Below are positions 1 to 12,564 of a DNA stretch of 64,000 nucleotides, piece after piece. The stretch is from Pycnopodia helianthoides (taxonomy: Eukaryota > Echinodermata > Asteroidea > Forcipulatida > Asteriidae). The notes beneath the pieces were generated by a model. That model was not told where the DNA came from, did no database searches, and saw only the letters and a list, made by a program, of their open reading frames with translations. A program made the position numbers and the translations under genes. The stretch covers positions 6,085,501-6,149,500 of the forward strand of contig CM063260.1 in the NCBI GenBank assembly GCA_032158295.1, in the 5' to 3' direction. Each line of letters begins with the position of its first letter. The first letter of the stretch is position 1.

Positions 1-1396
1 AATAAAAAAATATAAACAACTTTATTAATATCATCCAATGCAATAATGTATTTCTTCTATTTCTTCATGGCCTCATCAAAGCCTGTTCAGCATCTAGATG
101 AGGCATAAGCGCAGTGGATACCAGACACAACCAATACACAAACCCCTTCTTTGTGATGATATGTTCACTGATCGTTTTTAACCACAAGAAACGACCCCCA
201 TGGCCTTTTTATGTCCCTTCCAAAACCAATAAAGGGGTTTTAAAGAAAGTGTGGGCTTGCTTAAGGACAGCCCGTTCAAGACAAGACTGGATTTGAACCT
301 CCCACAACGCTGCTAATCAGAAGCACCAAGCGAGCTCGAGTCCAGTGCGCTTTACTACTGCTTTGGACCGTGAGACACCAACATTATAGTGACAACGGCT
401 TCTTCTTCTAGTGGAGAGCCGCGCCTTCAGATAATAATAAATTCAAACTGAGACGACGAACCTGACCATAGTCCCGAGGAAATACTTACTATACTAAGAC
501 TAGGGCCCTAAGCTAGGACTAGATGTGAGAATCATAACCAGACTATATCTCTCCCTCGGGATCTCAACTAAGATACTAGCTAGGACTAACTTCTAGGAGA
601 CTACAGCAACCAAGCATGCCTAGCATAGTTAGGACCTCCAACATCTGGTATTGATAGAAATAATATTTTTCAGAGCCTGTGGGGACAGGGAAAAGGTGTG
701 AAAACAGTGTTTCCCCTTTTTCCTTTCACAGTGGCCTTTTGAACCATTAGTCGAAATCACCAGGAGCAAGGCATATTGCATAGACCTCAATCAACATACG
801 TATGCCAAAGAGGTCAAGAAATTGACTGTATATTGTTAAAGTAATAATTAATTATAATAAAATAAACGATGACTGGACCGACCAATAGCCATAAAATGCT
901 CAAAAAGTTCAAAACAAAAAAATGGATGATGGACGTGTTGACTTAAATATTTAAAACAGAGATTTTAATATTTCATGATTAAGTTGAAAACTGAGAATTA
1001 TTTAACCATGGAGGTGAAATATTCCTTAGATGTTTTAAAAATCCATCATAAAACTAAAACTGAAGATCAAAAATTCAAACGATTCCGAGTAACTCACTTG
1101 AGTTTGAACTATCACTCAGCTCAGGGGAGTGACCGAGTCACTGAACTCGGCTTTTCATCATGTTTTTATAGCAATCAAATAGCGTGAATTTTTTTTTTTT
1201 TTTATACAACCTAAAGCGTATCAAGGTGTGGCCTTACACGTCCAGCAATAATAGTATCAACTACTGTGTCATTTTAACAAGTTTTAAACTGCTTTTATAT
1301 TGGGTCATCTCCGATCATGGAGTATAAATAAGATTACTGAAAACAATATTCAAGCACGATAACTCAAAAGCCATGTAAACACCCCCAAGTACGAAA
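1..1396. repeat. Left copy of a 1.3-kb duplicated block, insertion-rich
   Basis: It aligns end to end with 4054-5338 but is about 110 bases longer, through scattered single-base and few-base insertions. Homology stops at ACGAAA (1391-1396), beyond which the two flanks are unrelated. The homology probably extends left of the window. It contains a minus-oriented tRNA-type SINE at roughly 100-420. Indels of this kind in only one copy suggest uncorrected long-read sequence rather than old divergence. Confidence 0.85.
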
Positions 1397-3008
1397 CGGC
1401 CCTTTGTTTTTCCCGGCAAGCCGTTGCTAACTTTTCCACCATGAAACTCGATGGTTGTTTCTAGTTTTTCATGTGTCCATTTAGTCCCTGATTGATTTGG
1501 TATGCAACCAACTAGAACAAATGACATGGTTGAAAAAATACCTTGATGTGGATTCTTACATGGCTTTGGGGGATACTGCATGAATTGAAGTCGGCTCAAT
1601 GTATCATCATGTGTTCCACATGACGCTAAGATTTTACGTGTTAGAAACCCACGGAACAAAGCCTGAATCTTACTAGCAGCCCTGTGCTTCATGACAAACA
1701 CCTTAAAATCGGTGCCCGACTCTAATGATGTAATTTCATAATATGTGACGGTGGAATTATTTCAGCATTAGCTTTACTGACTAGACGCTGAAATTGAGCG
1801 GGAAATTTGACACACAGTTTGCGCACACGTGTAACCAAGTACATGTATACTGTTGCTTATTATTTAATGAAATACAAATTTTCGTATAGCATGCATTAAA
1901 ATATTTATTTGCGTGATTATGCAGGTAGCCATGCACCCCCGGTTAACAATAAAACAGTTTTGGGGAAATTAGGGTTCTGCCCAGGATTTATTTATTCATC
2001 TATTTATTTGATTTTTTGGGGTGGGGGTTAAAAACAATATTAAAGTATATGGACGTATGTTTCAGGACTAGATCTCCAAAACACAAATACTTTAAACTTC
2101 AACAGTAAACTAAATGCACATTCTAACATCTTTGAAAGAAAGCAAAAAGTTGGGAAATGAAGGGTGGTCGGAAAAGCTACATTTTTGTTCCATGGTCGCG
2201 GGATTATGAGTGCGGGTTGGGCTTTCCGGTACCGATCACTCGCAAGCCACGAAAACTGTAGGCCTACAGAAAAGGTCAGACTCCTTTCTTTACGGGATAC
2301 TAGCTGAGCATCCTGATATTTTTGGGTGTTTATTTTCGTGCATGCACATTCTGTTGTCTAAGCTTGATTAAAATGATATTTCCCATGAAATAGACATTGT
2401 ACATGCACAATGTTTAGCACTAAAATTATTTAGCACCGAGTAAAAGATGCGTGGCCAAAGCAACTCGGCGAGACCTTGCCGCGCCGCTTTCAGACAGTAA
2501 AGAGTTATATGTTCAAATAAAATACAACAATCGAACAAGAAAAATGGAAACTGTAATAAACAACTTTCTGATTGAAAGTTGCAAGGTTAGTGTAACAGGA
2601 TTTAAACTAAACTAAACTAAACAAAAAGTGACAAAAACGTTTACAAATCACTTTTGAAATACTTTTGGTCAATATTTAATTTGCGGCCTCTTCTCTATAC
2701 TTGGATAATGGAAACAAAAAATTGGAGTTGGAGTTGGAATTGGAGTTTAAAATACTTAGGCTCTACAAGAAAATAGAGGTATACAAGAAAATGAGTTTTT
2801 ACTTACTTCTTCTTTGTTCTTCAAGTGGCGGCACTGGACTCCTTATCACTTGCTCTTCAACAGTCCCTTGAATTTCATGGCCACGATAACCGGGAAACTT
2901 TACCGATAATTTACCAGCGTTGTCTATACTAATCACTTTCCCATTGCACCATCTCCCCAGCTCATCCACTGCTTGAACACGGCAGCCGACACCGATTTTC
3001 CCCGCCAT
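1397..3008 (-). CDS. Unrecognised gene with IQ motif and BRCT-like segment, two 5' exons (partial)
   Basis: Exon 1 runs from the ATG at 3008 to 2807 (67 codons plus one base) and ends at a GTAAGT donor. It encodes MAGKIGVGCRVQAVDELGRW and then a G-K-V-I-S-I-D sequence with V-K-F-P-G-Y, a pattern suggesting a small Tudor- or SH3-like barrel. Exon 2 begins after CATTAG at 1721, in matching phase. It carries an IQ motif (AASKIQALFRGFLTRKI), then MSFVLVGCIPN and EFHGGKVSNGLPGKTKG, which resemble the first half of a BRCT domain (hydrophobic strand, G, then helix and GGKV). The reading frame continues to about 1397, where the sequence enters the noisy duplicated block, so the true 3' end of exon 2 is unclear. 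I do not recognise the family. The BRCT likeness suggests a DNA-damage or PARP-type protein, but this is inference. Confidence 0.5.
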
Positions 3009-3922
3009 TTTTCCTTATAAAATTTAGCAACGCATTTCTGTTTTACTGTCCTTACGATAGTAGAAAAACGAAGAAAGTGAATAAAGCGCCGATAAACAGG
3101 ATGTCTTATGACTGGAGTACGCGCTTGAGACTAATCACACCAATAAAAATCCGCCACTGTGATCGTTGCTGTATACTGTCTAGCCAAAACAACGAATCAA
3201 CAATAGTAACATTTTAAACTTAAAAGATGGTAATTTCTGTCAACCACTTTGTTTTCGTGTATTTTTACTATAAAGTTTGAAGTCTACCAACAGTTGGTAA
3301 CACTTCTAAATTAACCATTGGAGCAGAGAACAAGGTCCTACATGGTTAGCTATGACGGACTGCAGTTAAAGCCGATAGTTATCAATGCGCACGTATAAGA
3401 CTTGCACCGGACATCAAAACAAACTCCAGGTAAAAGATCGTTCTCGGCCGTTTTGGGGTTAATTTTCACGGTTCAAAAAAGAAAATAAGGTAACAGTTTT
3501 CGCAGGATATTATTTTAACAACGTTTTTTACTCAGATTGTGAAACTTTGCTTTACAAAATATGACTGAATTCTTTAGGCAGGGCTACTGTCCACCTTCCC
3601 AAGATGGTTATAATAGGATTAGCGGTGATAAGAATCTTAATCTCCCAGGCCTTCTTTCTGAAAAGGATGTTTTCCAACCCGAGTGAACAGAAGGCTCACT
3701 CGGGTTGAGTTTTAAAAGGCGGATCCGTAATGCAAGAGCTTCAGGCATGCGTCTGGAAGGTGCATTGAAGTTCCAAGCGCCGAGTCGCAGCTAGCAATGC
3801 ATGCTTGAAGTTAACCAATCTGCCTCATTGAACAAGAATGCATCTTAAGGTGAATGTGCTCCATGGCAAACCATTCTCACAGTGAGGCCTTCAAGGCCTC
3901 AATCAGGGGTCTAGGTACTTAC

Positions 3923-4009
3923 TCTAGACCAGAGGATGGTTATGGTGACCACTAAATGTGCAATAAGACACAAAAATCTAGCCGGAATTAGGTGCGTTAC
4001 TCCAAACAT
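3923..4009 (-). CDS. TMEM107: TMEM107-like, first coding exon (partial gene)
   Basis: TMEM107 is a four-pass membrane protein of the ciliary transition zone (MKS module). The 29-codon exon starts MFGVTHLIPARFLCLIAHLV and ends ILWSR at a strong donor (GTAAGTACC). It matches the family N-terminus, where a P-S/A-RFL motif leads into an L-A-H-L-V-V first membrane helix ending W-S-R. An upstream in-frame stretch follows a TTTATTTCCAG acceptor near 4042, so a 5' UTR intron is possible. I could not find the second exon between this donor and the next minus-strand gene. The gene is therefore either carried on beyond the window, hosting another gene in an intron, or broken by misassembly. It abuts the start of the second copy of the 1.3-kb duplicated block. 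Confidence 0.7.
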
Positions 4010-4053
4010 TGTTGTCTTCTTCTCAGCTGGGTAGGCTGGTTCAAACTTCTGGA

Positions 4054-5338
4054 AATAAAAAAATATAAACAACTTTATTAATATCATCCAATGCAATAAT
4101 GTATTTCTTCTATTTCTTCATGGCCTCATCAAAGCCTGTTCAGCATCTAGATGAGGCATAAGCGCATTGGATACCAGACACACCAATACCAACCCCTTCT
4201 TTTTGTGATATGTGCACTGATCGTTTTTAACACAAGAAACGGGACCCATGGCCTTTTATGTCCCATCCAAAACCAATAATGGTTTTTAAAGTGTCTTGCT
4301 TAAGGACACACGTGTCAAGACTGGGATTTGAACCCACACTCTGCTAATCAGAAGCACCAGAGCTCGAGTCCAGTGCGCTTTACTGCTTGGCCGTGAGACA
4401 CCACATTATAGTGACACTTCTTCTTCTTCTAGTGGAGTGCAGCCTTCATATAATAATAAATCACACTGAGCCTGACCATAGTCCGAGTAAATACTTACTA
4501 TACTAGACTAGGGCCTAAGCTAGGACTAGTTGTGATAATCATAACCATCAATCCTCCCTCGGATCTCAACTAGAACTAGGCTAGGACTACTTCTAGGAGG
4601 ACTACAGCAAGCCAAGCATGCCTAGCAGTAGTTAGGACCTCCAACATCTGTATTGATAGAAATTAATTTGTCAGACTGTGGGACAGGAAAAGGTGAAAAC
4701 AGTGTTCCCTTTTCCTTTCCACAGTGCCTTTTGACCATTGTGCGAAATCAACCAGGTGCATGGCATTTGCGATAGACCTCATCAACATACGTGCAAAAGG
4801 CAAGAGATTGACTGTTATTTGTTAAAGTATATTTAATAAAATAAAATAACGGATGATGGACCGACCATGCAAAATGCACAAAAGTTCAAAACAAAAAAAT
4901 GGATGATGGACGTGTTGACTTAAATATTTAAACAGGAGATTTATATTCATGATTAAGTTGAACTGAGAATTATTTAACCATGGAGGTGGAAATATTCCTT
5001 AGATGTTTTAAAAATCAATCATAAAACTAAAACTGAAGGATCAAAAATTCAAACGATCGAGTAACTCACTTGAGTTTGACTGAGTCAGTCAGCTCAGGTG
5101 AGTGACCGAGTCACTGAACTCGGCTTTTCATGTTTTTACAATAAATAGCGTGAATTTTTTTTTTTTTTTATACATACCTAAAGCGGAACAAGGTGTGGTC
5201 CTTACACTTCCAGCAATAATAGTATCAACTACTGTGTCAGTTTTACTGCTTTATTTGTTCATCCGATCATGGAGGTAAAAGTTACTGAAAACAAAATTCA
5301 ACACGATAACTCAAAAGCCATGTAAACCAAGTACGAAA
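4054..5338. repeat. Right copy of the 1.3-kb duplicated block
   Basis: This copy lies directly beside the TMEM107-like exon and upstream of COPB2. It appears the cleaner of the two copies: its homopolymers and SINE boxes are more regular. Its minus-strand tRNA-type SINE (about 4110-4411) has a B-box-like GGGTTCAAATCCC. Confidence 0.85.
4110..4411 (-). mobile_element. tRNA-derived SINE (Leu-like head)
   Basis: The minus strand starts near 4411 with a tRNA-like head: an A-box region close to GGCCAAGCAG, then GGGTTCAAATCCC as B box. A body follows with the motif found in the other family members here (AAGCAAGACACTT, then GGGACATAAAAGGCC). Related copies lie at 12129, 14525, 21430, 23757 and 44808. 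Confidence 0.65.
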
Positions 5339-5559
5339 TCAAATGTCGTTCAGATGACACTTTGTGATTGTTTGGGTCCACTACCATTTTGAAGAAAGGG
5401 GAGGTTAATATATGCGATCAATATGTTTGCAAATAAACATGCAAAAAATGTAAATAAAATAGTAATATTTATTTCACATATTACATTTTAAAGAATACAT
5501 TTAAATGTTACAAACATTCCATGGTAATGATTTATTTTTGAAACAGTTTTAGGAAAAAC

Positions 5560-5779
5560 CTAAAAGAATAACTTCCCTAGAAACAAAAATGGATTGCTTC
5601 CAACGCGTTGTCTAGTACCCAGAACCCACCCAATCTGTGTTTAATCTAATAAAAACAATTTGCCGGAGCCTGCTTCTTTTATAGATCTCGTTGATTTTTC
5701 GAGACTTCCCCCTTTTGGCGAGAGTTGACACGTCAGTTCATCCAACACGTACGTCCGTCTGCTCAGTGCAAAAGCGAAG
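5560..5779 (+). promoter_or_regulatory. Probable COPB2 promoter and 5' UTR
   Basis: This sequence lies directly upstream of the COPB2 ATG, which is followed at once by a strong GTAAGT donor, so the first exon must be almost wholly 5' UTR. I see no clear TATA box. A CG-containing stretch (ACGTACGTCCGTC) lies about 30 bp before the ATG. The transcription start cannot be placed from sequence alone. Confidence 0.4.
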
Positions 5780-8700
5780 ATGGTAAGTTCCGATATATCA
5801 TCTTTAAAAAATGTCGCAAAATAACAGTTATATTTTTTCAGAAGCAGATATTTATTATGATATCCACGTGTTGAAAATATGGGAGAGAATTTTCATGAAA
5901 AGAATATGTTTCTCGTTTGTTTATTCAGATCTAATTTACCATGCTCAAGAAGTATCCCGTATTTACATGCGTTTACCGTCTATTTCCGACACATAACAAA
6001 AATATTTACTTTTTTTGTTTTTAAATTTTATAATAATTATTATCTAAACTGTCTTATATTCTATAATCAATATTGTAACGTTACGCCCAAATAGTAGTAA
6101 ATTAACTTAAGTGTCTTTCTAATATTGACATTCAAATCAAGGGGCTTTACAAATTTTGTGTTAAAAAAAGTCAAGAAAAATAGACTCTGTTTGTCATTTA
6201 AACTTAAAGTTTTGTAAAACTGGAAAAGTGTTGGTTGAAAACTGGAATTGTGACACCCTGTTATGTTCCCATTAAACCCATTTGTTCCTTAAATAATTTT
6301 GTTTGTGTTTCCTTCCCCCCTTTTAAAGTTTTAAGTTTAAATGTAACACTATTTTAGTACTTACTAATCCTTTTTTGTCTTACATTATTGACAAAATTGT
6401 ATGTCAATTCAAGCATTGAAAAACCAAACAAAACGCTCAACAATTTAGAACGCAGACAGTCATGGGTTGAAAACCCACCTATGATGCCCAGGAACAACGG
6501 TAATGATATGTACTGTCTTGTTCAAGGGGCAGATTTGTTTATTTCATATCAAACACGCCTGCCAAGCCCGTCTGCGACTAGTCATGCAAATTTCCACGAA
6601 GTTTGAGCGTCAAGTAGCGTGTGGCAACGAGTGCTTGAAATAAACAGATCTTCCACTTGGTGCGTGTAACCGTGAAAGTGCTCATTGGTTTCTGCAGGAT
6701 TTGAAAAGCAGGGAACGATTTCAGCCAACAATTTTACTCAGCAAAATATTTAGGCTTGGCATGTTTTGGGCACACTGAATGCTAATATGATAGCAAATGG
6801 TGATTTTTGAGTTAGCAACTGTTACATTTTGTGAAGCATTTTGCTGAGGGTAATCGTTCTCTGAAGTGTACAGTTCTTTATTAGACGTCAGTGTTGGACC
6901 AAAACTTAATCATAAAAATGTTTCTTATTCTTAAGTTACCTGTGATGCAGTATTTATGTCAGCCATAATGTTTCCTCTTGTCTTCTTATCTTACAGCCTC
7001 TAAGACTAGATATTAAGGTAAGACACACTTTTCATTGATTGAAAGAACAGGATTGGTAACTACCCCCACCCCCCCCCTCCTATCAGAAAGATAAAGTCGT
7101 GACAATCTATGTTTGAAATTTGAGCTGATATAACTTTCCTTGGAACAAGTACAATGCACATGTTTACTAGCCCTTTCCTTGGAACAAGTATAATGCACAG
7201 TTTACTAGCCCGCTGGGCTACTTACCAATAAGCTTAATCTCAAGGTTTAATTTTCCTAGTGCCAATCCTCTTCAATTTGATTTCCTTCTTAAATTACATG
7301 TGCTGTCAAAATTTCAAGAGAAAAATAGCACTTGAAGATTGTCCAGGTCATTGGACCAAGCTCTGCTGGTTCAGACATCAGAATGTGGGTTACATATCCT
7401 GGTCAAAACACTCGTTGGGTCCTTGGGGCAAGACACTTGAACTATAACTGCTTCTCATCACCCAGAAGTAAAGGAATACTCACAAGGATAGAGATTATTG
7501 ATGTGAATGATTAGCGAGCTGTGTGCTCATTGGGTTGCTGGTGCTGCATACTCCCAAGGAGTTGAGATGATTTCAGGATTGTTTAAAGCACATGTACAAC
7601 ATTTGTAATTTTCAAAGACTAGTATCCTCACTCTATGTGACCCAACATACACATGAAATAACAAACCTGTGAAATTTTAAGCTCAATCGGTCTTTGGAGT
7701 CATGAGAAAATAGTGAAAAACCACATTATATGTTTTCACTGTTTTCAAACACCAAGTTTTGGGAACGCGCGATAAAGACAAACTAATTTCCTAATAACTA
7801 TAGCATTTCAAGCAAAACTATTTCAAGGGAAGTTTTCCATCATTAGGCCTACTATCTTTATTCCGTGTAAGTTATGTGCAAATCATTTAAATTTTCAATC
7901 TTACCGATGTTGTACACACCCTTTAAAGCCTAAAGCCTTGTGAAAGTAAACAATGCTCTTTGATAAATAGTTCAAAAACCGCCTACTAAATGTCTTATCT
8001 ATCATTATTAACAACTATTTTTGTTCATGTATTCAGCGCAAGCTCTCTGCTCGGTCTGACCGGGTGAAGTGTGTGGACCTCCATCCTGTAGAGCCATGGA
8101 TGTTAGCTAGCTTGTATAACGGCAACGTCCACATCTGGAACCATGATTCGCAGGTCAGTCTCTTCTTAACATCTGTTAACTCTGCTTCTGTCTGACCCAG
8201 GCCTGGGGCCGGTTTCACTAAAGTCTCCATCTACGATCATCGCTATTACACTTGGGATGAGATCGCAAACCGCAAATCCATCGCGCTTGCGACGTCGCTG
8301 ATTTTGCGTTTCACTAAAGTCATCGCAGTTGCGATGTTATAAAAATGAAAATAAACGTTTTGTGCGAGGCTAAAAGTAGTGACCTTTGACACAACCCAGC
8401 AAAATCTACGGTCGCCGCATGGTGGACATCGTACATGTCACAACTTTGTTGCCGTGGTTTGATTAAAAAACGAAATGCATAAATTACAGTTTATATGTGA
8501 ATCGTTTTCATGCTGGTGCATCAAAAATAACAACAGGAGGACCATATTAATGCTTAAATTCTAGGCATTCGTTTAAAAAAAGGTTCACATGAAATCAAAT
8601 AAAACTTGCTTCATTTGTATATTATTGTAACGTTGAGATTAATATCAATTTGACAAAACTGTTAAATTTATATGACGGGCCCAATTTCATAGAGCTGCCT

Positions 8701-11700
8701 AAGCACAAAAAGTCGCCAAGCACAGCAATATTGTGCTTACAAGGTGGGGGGGGGGGTGCTTGGATTAAAGAAGCATATGAAGGAGGCAGTTACAGCTAAT
8801 TAAGTTGCAGGTTTGATTGGCGTATTGATGTTTTTCTTGTGAAATGTTAACTCTGACACCCTGTGTTGCTATTGCAGACACTTGTGAAGTCCTTTGAAGT
8901 ATGTGATCTTCCAGTTCGAGCTGCCAGATTTGTGACTCGGAAAAACTGGGTGGTTGCTGGCTCGGTAAGTGTTATGTGTATAAAACAAAATGTGATGCCT
9001 CATGCCGAAACCAGGCACTGCCTGCCGAAACTCAAAACTGGGTTGATTTGCTCAACAAACGGATGTATTCAGAAAAGAAGTGCTTTCAAATGACACATAA
9101 ATAAGGCCTTCGAATTAATTTAAACACATCTTATCAAATCACATTGATATTATGGTTGATGTTTTGGTTGTTTCACTTCTAGTGCCATTTCACTATTTCT
9201 AGAAATGCCTGGTTTCGCGTGTTTTGCGTCACAAGTATTGAAGAACTAAACTCGAAAGCAAGACCTGCAGTTCTGGAATTTCACAGAGGCCACAGAGGCC
9301 TTGGCTTATGTTTCCTTGGTGTTGGTATTTGTCCCTTTCAAAGTCTCAACAGGATTTCATGGTTTTCATGTTCATGCCAGTGAGTGGGCTTTTTTTTACT
9401 CGACCAATTTCGGGGGAAAATTGACTCTCCAGAGTAAACTGTAGAAGGTACAATTGTATAGTTTCTGTCAGAAAGGTTTCTCAGATGGTGTATTCCAATT
9501 GCGGATTATTCTTCCTGCGTGGACCTAACCGCTCCGGATTTTCGGCAAAACATCAAAAAAATGCTACCACCTTTTGAAATGATATTTTTTACAGGTTAGT
9601 TTTATTGTATATATCTACATTTATATAGGATTAAAACAATCAGATGGTTCCAAAAACCAAAGGTATACTTTGCCTTTAAAGCGTGAAGGAAGCAAACTCG
9701 CGCACATTAACAGGTCCCAATGTTCCCAATGTATTCCAATTGCGGATTATTCTTCCTGCGTGGACCTAGCCGCTCCGGATTTTCGGCAAAATATCAAAAA
9801 AATGCTACCACCTTTTGAAATGATATTTTTTACAGGTTAGTTTTATTGTATATATCTACATTTATATAGGATTAAAACAATCAGATGGTTCCAAAAACCA
9901 AAGGTATACTTTGCCTTTAAAAGCGTGAAGGAAGCAAACTCGCGCACATTAACTCGTTGACTGCCGGTCACAGATTCGTAGGGCGTTCCCATTTGCCAAG
10001 TGCAGTGCGCATGCGTGCATACCGAATAGCTACTATACACACAAAAAATTGAACATACACATTCTAAGGATGTATGTCCTCACCACTGCCAGAAGCGTAT
10101 TCGTTGCGTGCTCAGTGATGCCAGTGTATTCAGATAACAATACAAAGCCCTTTCATTCCCTACGAGTATACTCGTAGTGGCAGAAGCGGTTACACCTGTT
10201 ACTACGAATATACTCGTAGGCGGCAGTCAACGTGTTAACAGGTCCCAATGTTTGATTATGCGCGGGACTTGCCTGTGTTTAAAAACCTCTCAAAAGTAAC
10301 TGTGTGTTTGATGCCAGTCATTATCTTTGCTCACAAAACCAACATTCTCCTTCAGATTCCAAGATTCAACACACAGCACTACGGCACCCACTCTCTTTGG
10401 AACAATCTCCCCCATCACATTCGATCTATCACCTCTCTTTGAATCATACAAAAGTCCCCCTGAAAACCCACCTCTTTAATATGCGAATTGTGTTCATAGT
10501 TAATGTAATCTCTAGTTGACAATTTGAATTGATTTTGCTCCTAGCTTTTGTGTTAATCTTAGAATAAGATCATTATTAAGTCAATTGTAAATAATTTAAC
10601 ATGTAAGTTTATTTAATTTATTTTGTAAAGCGCCTAGAGATAACTTTATTTTAGGCACTATATAAATTGAATATATGTGATGCGATCAAGCTAAATGAGT
10701 CGTTTGTCGGTAAATGCATTATTGAATAATGGGCCAAAATAGGTCGACAGGGGTCTACATTTCTATACATCTCTTGGTGTTTCGACTTCCATAACTTTTG
10801 AACCAAAGGTGGTAGCGACACAGGGTTTTCATATCCTTAAAGCATAGATTGTACTTCTTTCAAATAGATAAAAATAAAAAAATGACAAGGGTCATAGCTT
10901 GATCTCATCACATATTATTATTATTATTTGATTTGGCTTGACAGGACGATATGCAAATTCGAGTGTTCAACTACAACACGTTGGAGCGAGTGCATAACTT
11001 TGAGGCTCACTCCGATTATATCCGAGCTATCTGTGTCCATCCAACACAGCCCTACATACTCACCAGCAGTGGTAAGTTTAGTATCAACAGCCTTGAGTAC
11101 TGCATCTCTTTGGAACTCCTTGCCCGGTGCACGTTTCCCACCATCCTACAATCTAGACTGTTTTAAGAGGAATATCAATTCCTAGCTTCAGCTCCCCAAA
11201 ATATTTTCATCTTAAAGATTTTCCCTTTTGTAGCCCCTTACTAAGATGGGCTTTTATTTTCGCCTTGTTTGGGGCAAACTTTCATGTAAAAAAAGTTTTA
11301 AAATGATCGAAGTTGTTTTAATGTGTGTGCTAAGACATTTTGCAAGGTGCTTAGACATTTTGCGAGGTGCATTTGGGTTTTGTACTTCAGGAATCAGAAA
11401 GCACTGAGTATGCAGTGCTTATCATTAAGTGGGACAGGCTAAATTATTGTATTCGTCTTCATCCCCAGTGCAATAACTATCTCAGATACCGAGTTGAACC
11501 TGTCCGTATTTTACTTTTGTAGACGACATGTTGATAAAGCTATGGGACTGGGATAAGAAGTGGTCATGCGCACAGATCTTTGAAGGTCACACACATTACG
11601 TCATGCAGATCATCATCAACCCTAAAGACAACAACACGTTTGCGAGTGCCTCGCTGGATAGAACAGTCAAGGTAAGGCAGGGCTCATGTTTCAGGGAACA

Positions 11701-12511
11701 GGGTTGAGGGGGGGAGATGAATCCACAAAACTGTAGGGATGGTAGCTTAACCGATCCTGTGTATTGAATATTCTGGTATGGATATATTTGCAGCGGGTTA
11801 TAAAATCAATATGAGGAGAAAGTAAAGACTTGAGTCAATTAGCCCTCCTGTATACAAGTACCAGATAGTCTACAAAGCACCATACCTTCTAGGCTAGCAT
11901 TAGGTGCATGGGTTTCTTCTGTTTGTACAGCTGGTATTATTAGGAAACCCCATGGCTTGTGTACTGCGGACCTCGTCTCCACAGTCTCCTGTGGTATTTT
12001 GTGGCAAGAGCGGGTGGGTAGGAGGATGCACCGATAGTCACAGGGTTGTGTGTAGTTTGATTGTAGACTTGATCGTGTGATTTGTCACTCTACAATGCTA
12101 GATTAAGTCATCACCATTTTGTGAATGGGGTGTCGTGGCGGAGCGGTCAAGCGCACTGAGTGCAAACTCTGGTGTTACTGATCAGCAGAGTGTGGGTTCG
12201 AGTCCAGATCTTGACACTCGTGTCCTGAAGCAAGATACTTTACCATAATTGCTTTTATTTGTCCTTCGGGTGGGACGTAAAGCCACTGGTCCCGTGTGTT
12301 GTGTAATGCACGTACAAGAACCCAGTGACACTTATCGCTAAGAGAAGGGCTTTGCCCCGGTGTTTCTGGCAGTGGCTGCTGAATGCCGCAGCACCCGGTT
12401 TAACACTTACAAGGTGCTACATAAATGGGTCTCATAATTCATAAACTTCAAAAACCTGTCTGGAAATGATCACTTTGAGATGCCCGTAGATAAAGCACTA
12501 TATGAAAACTA

Positions 12512-12564
<53 letters not shown>

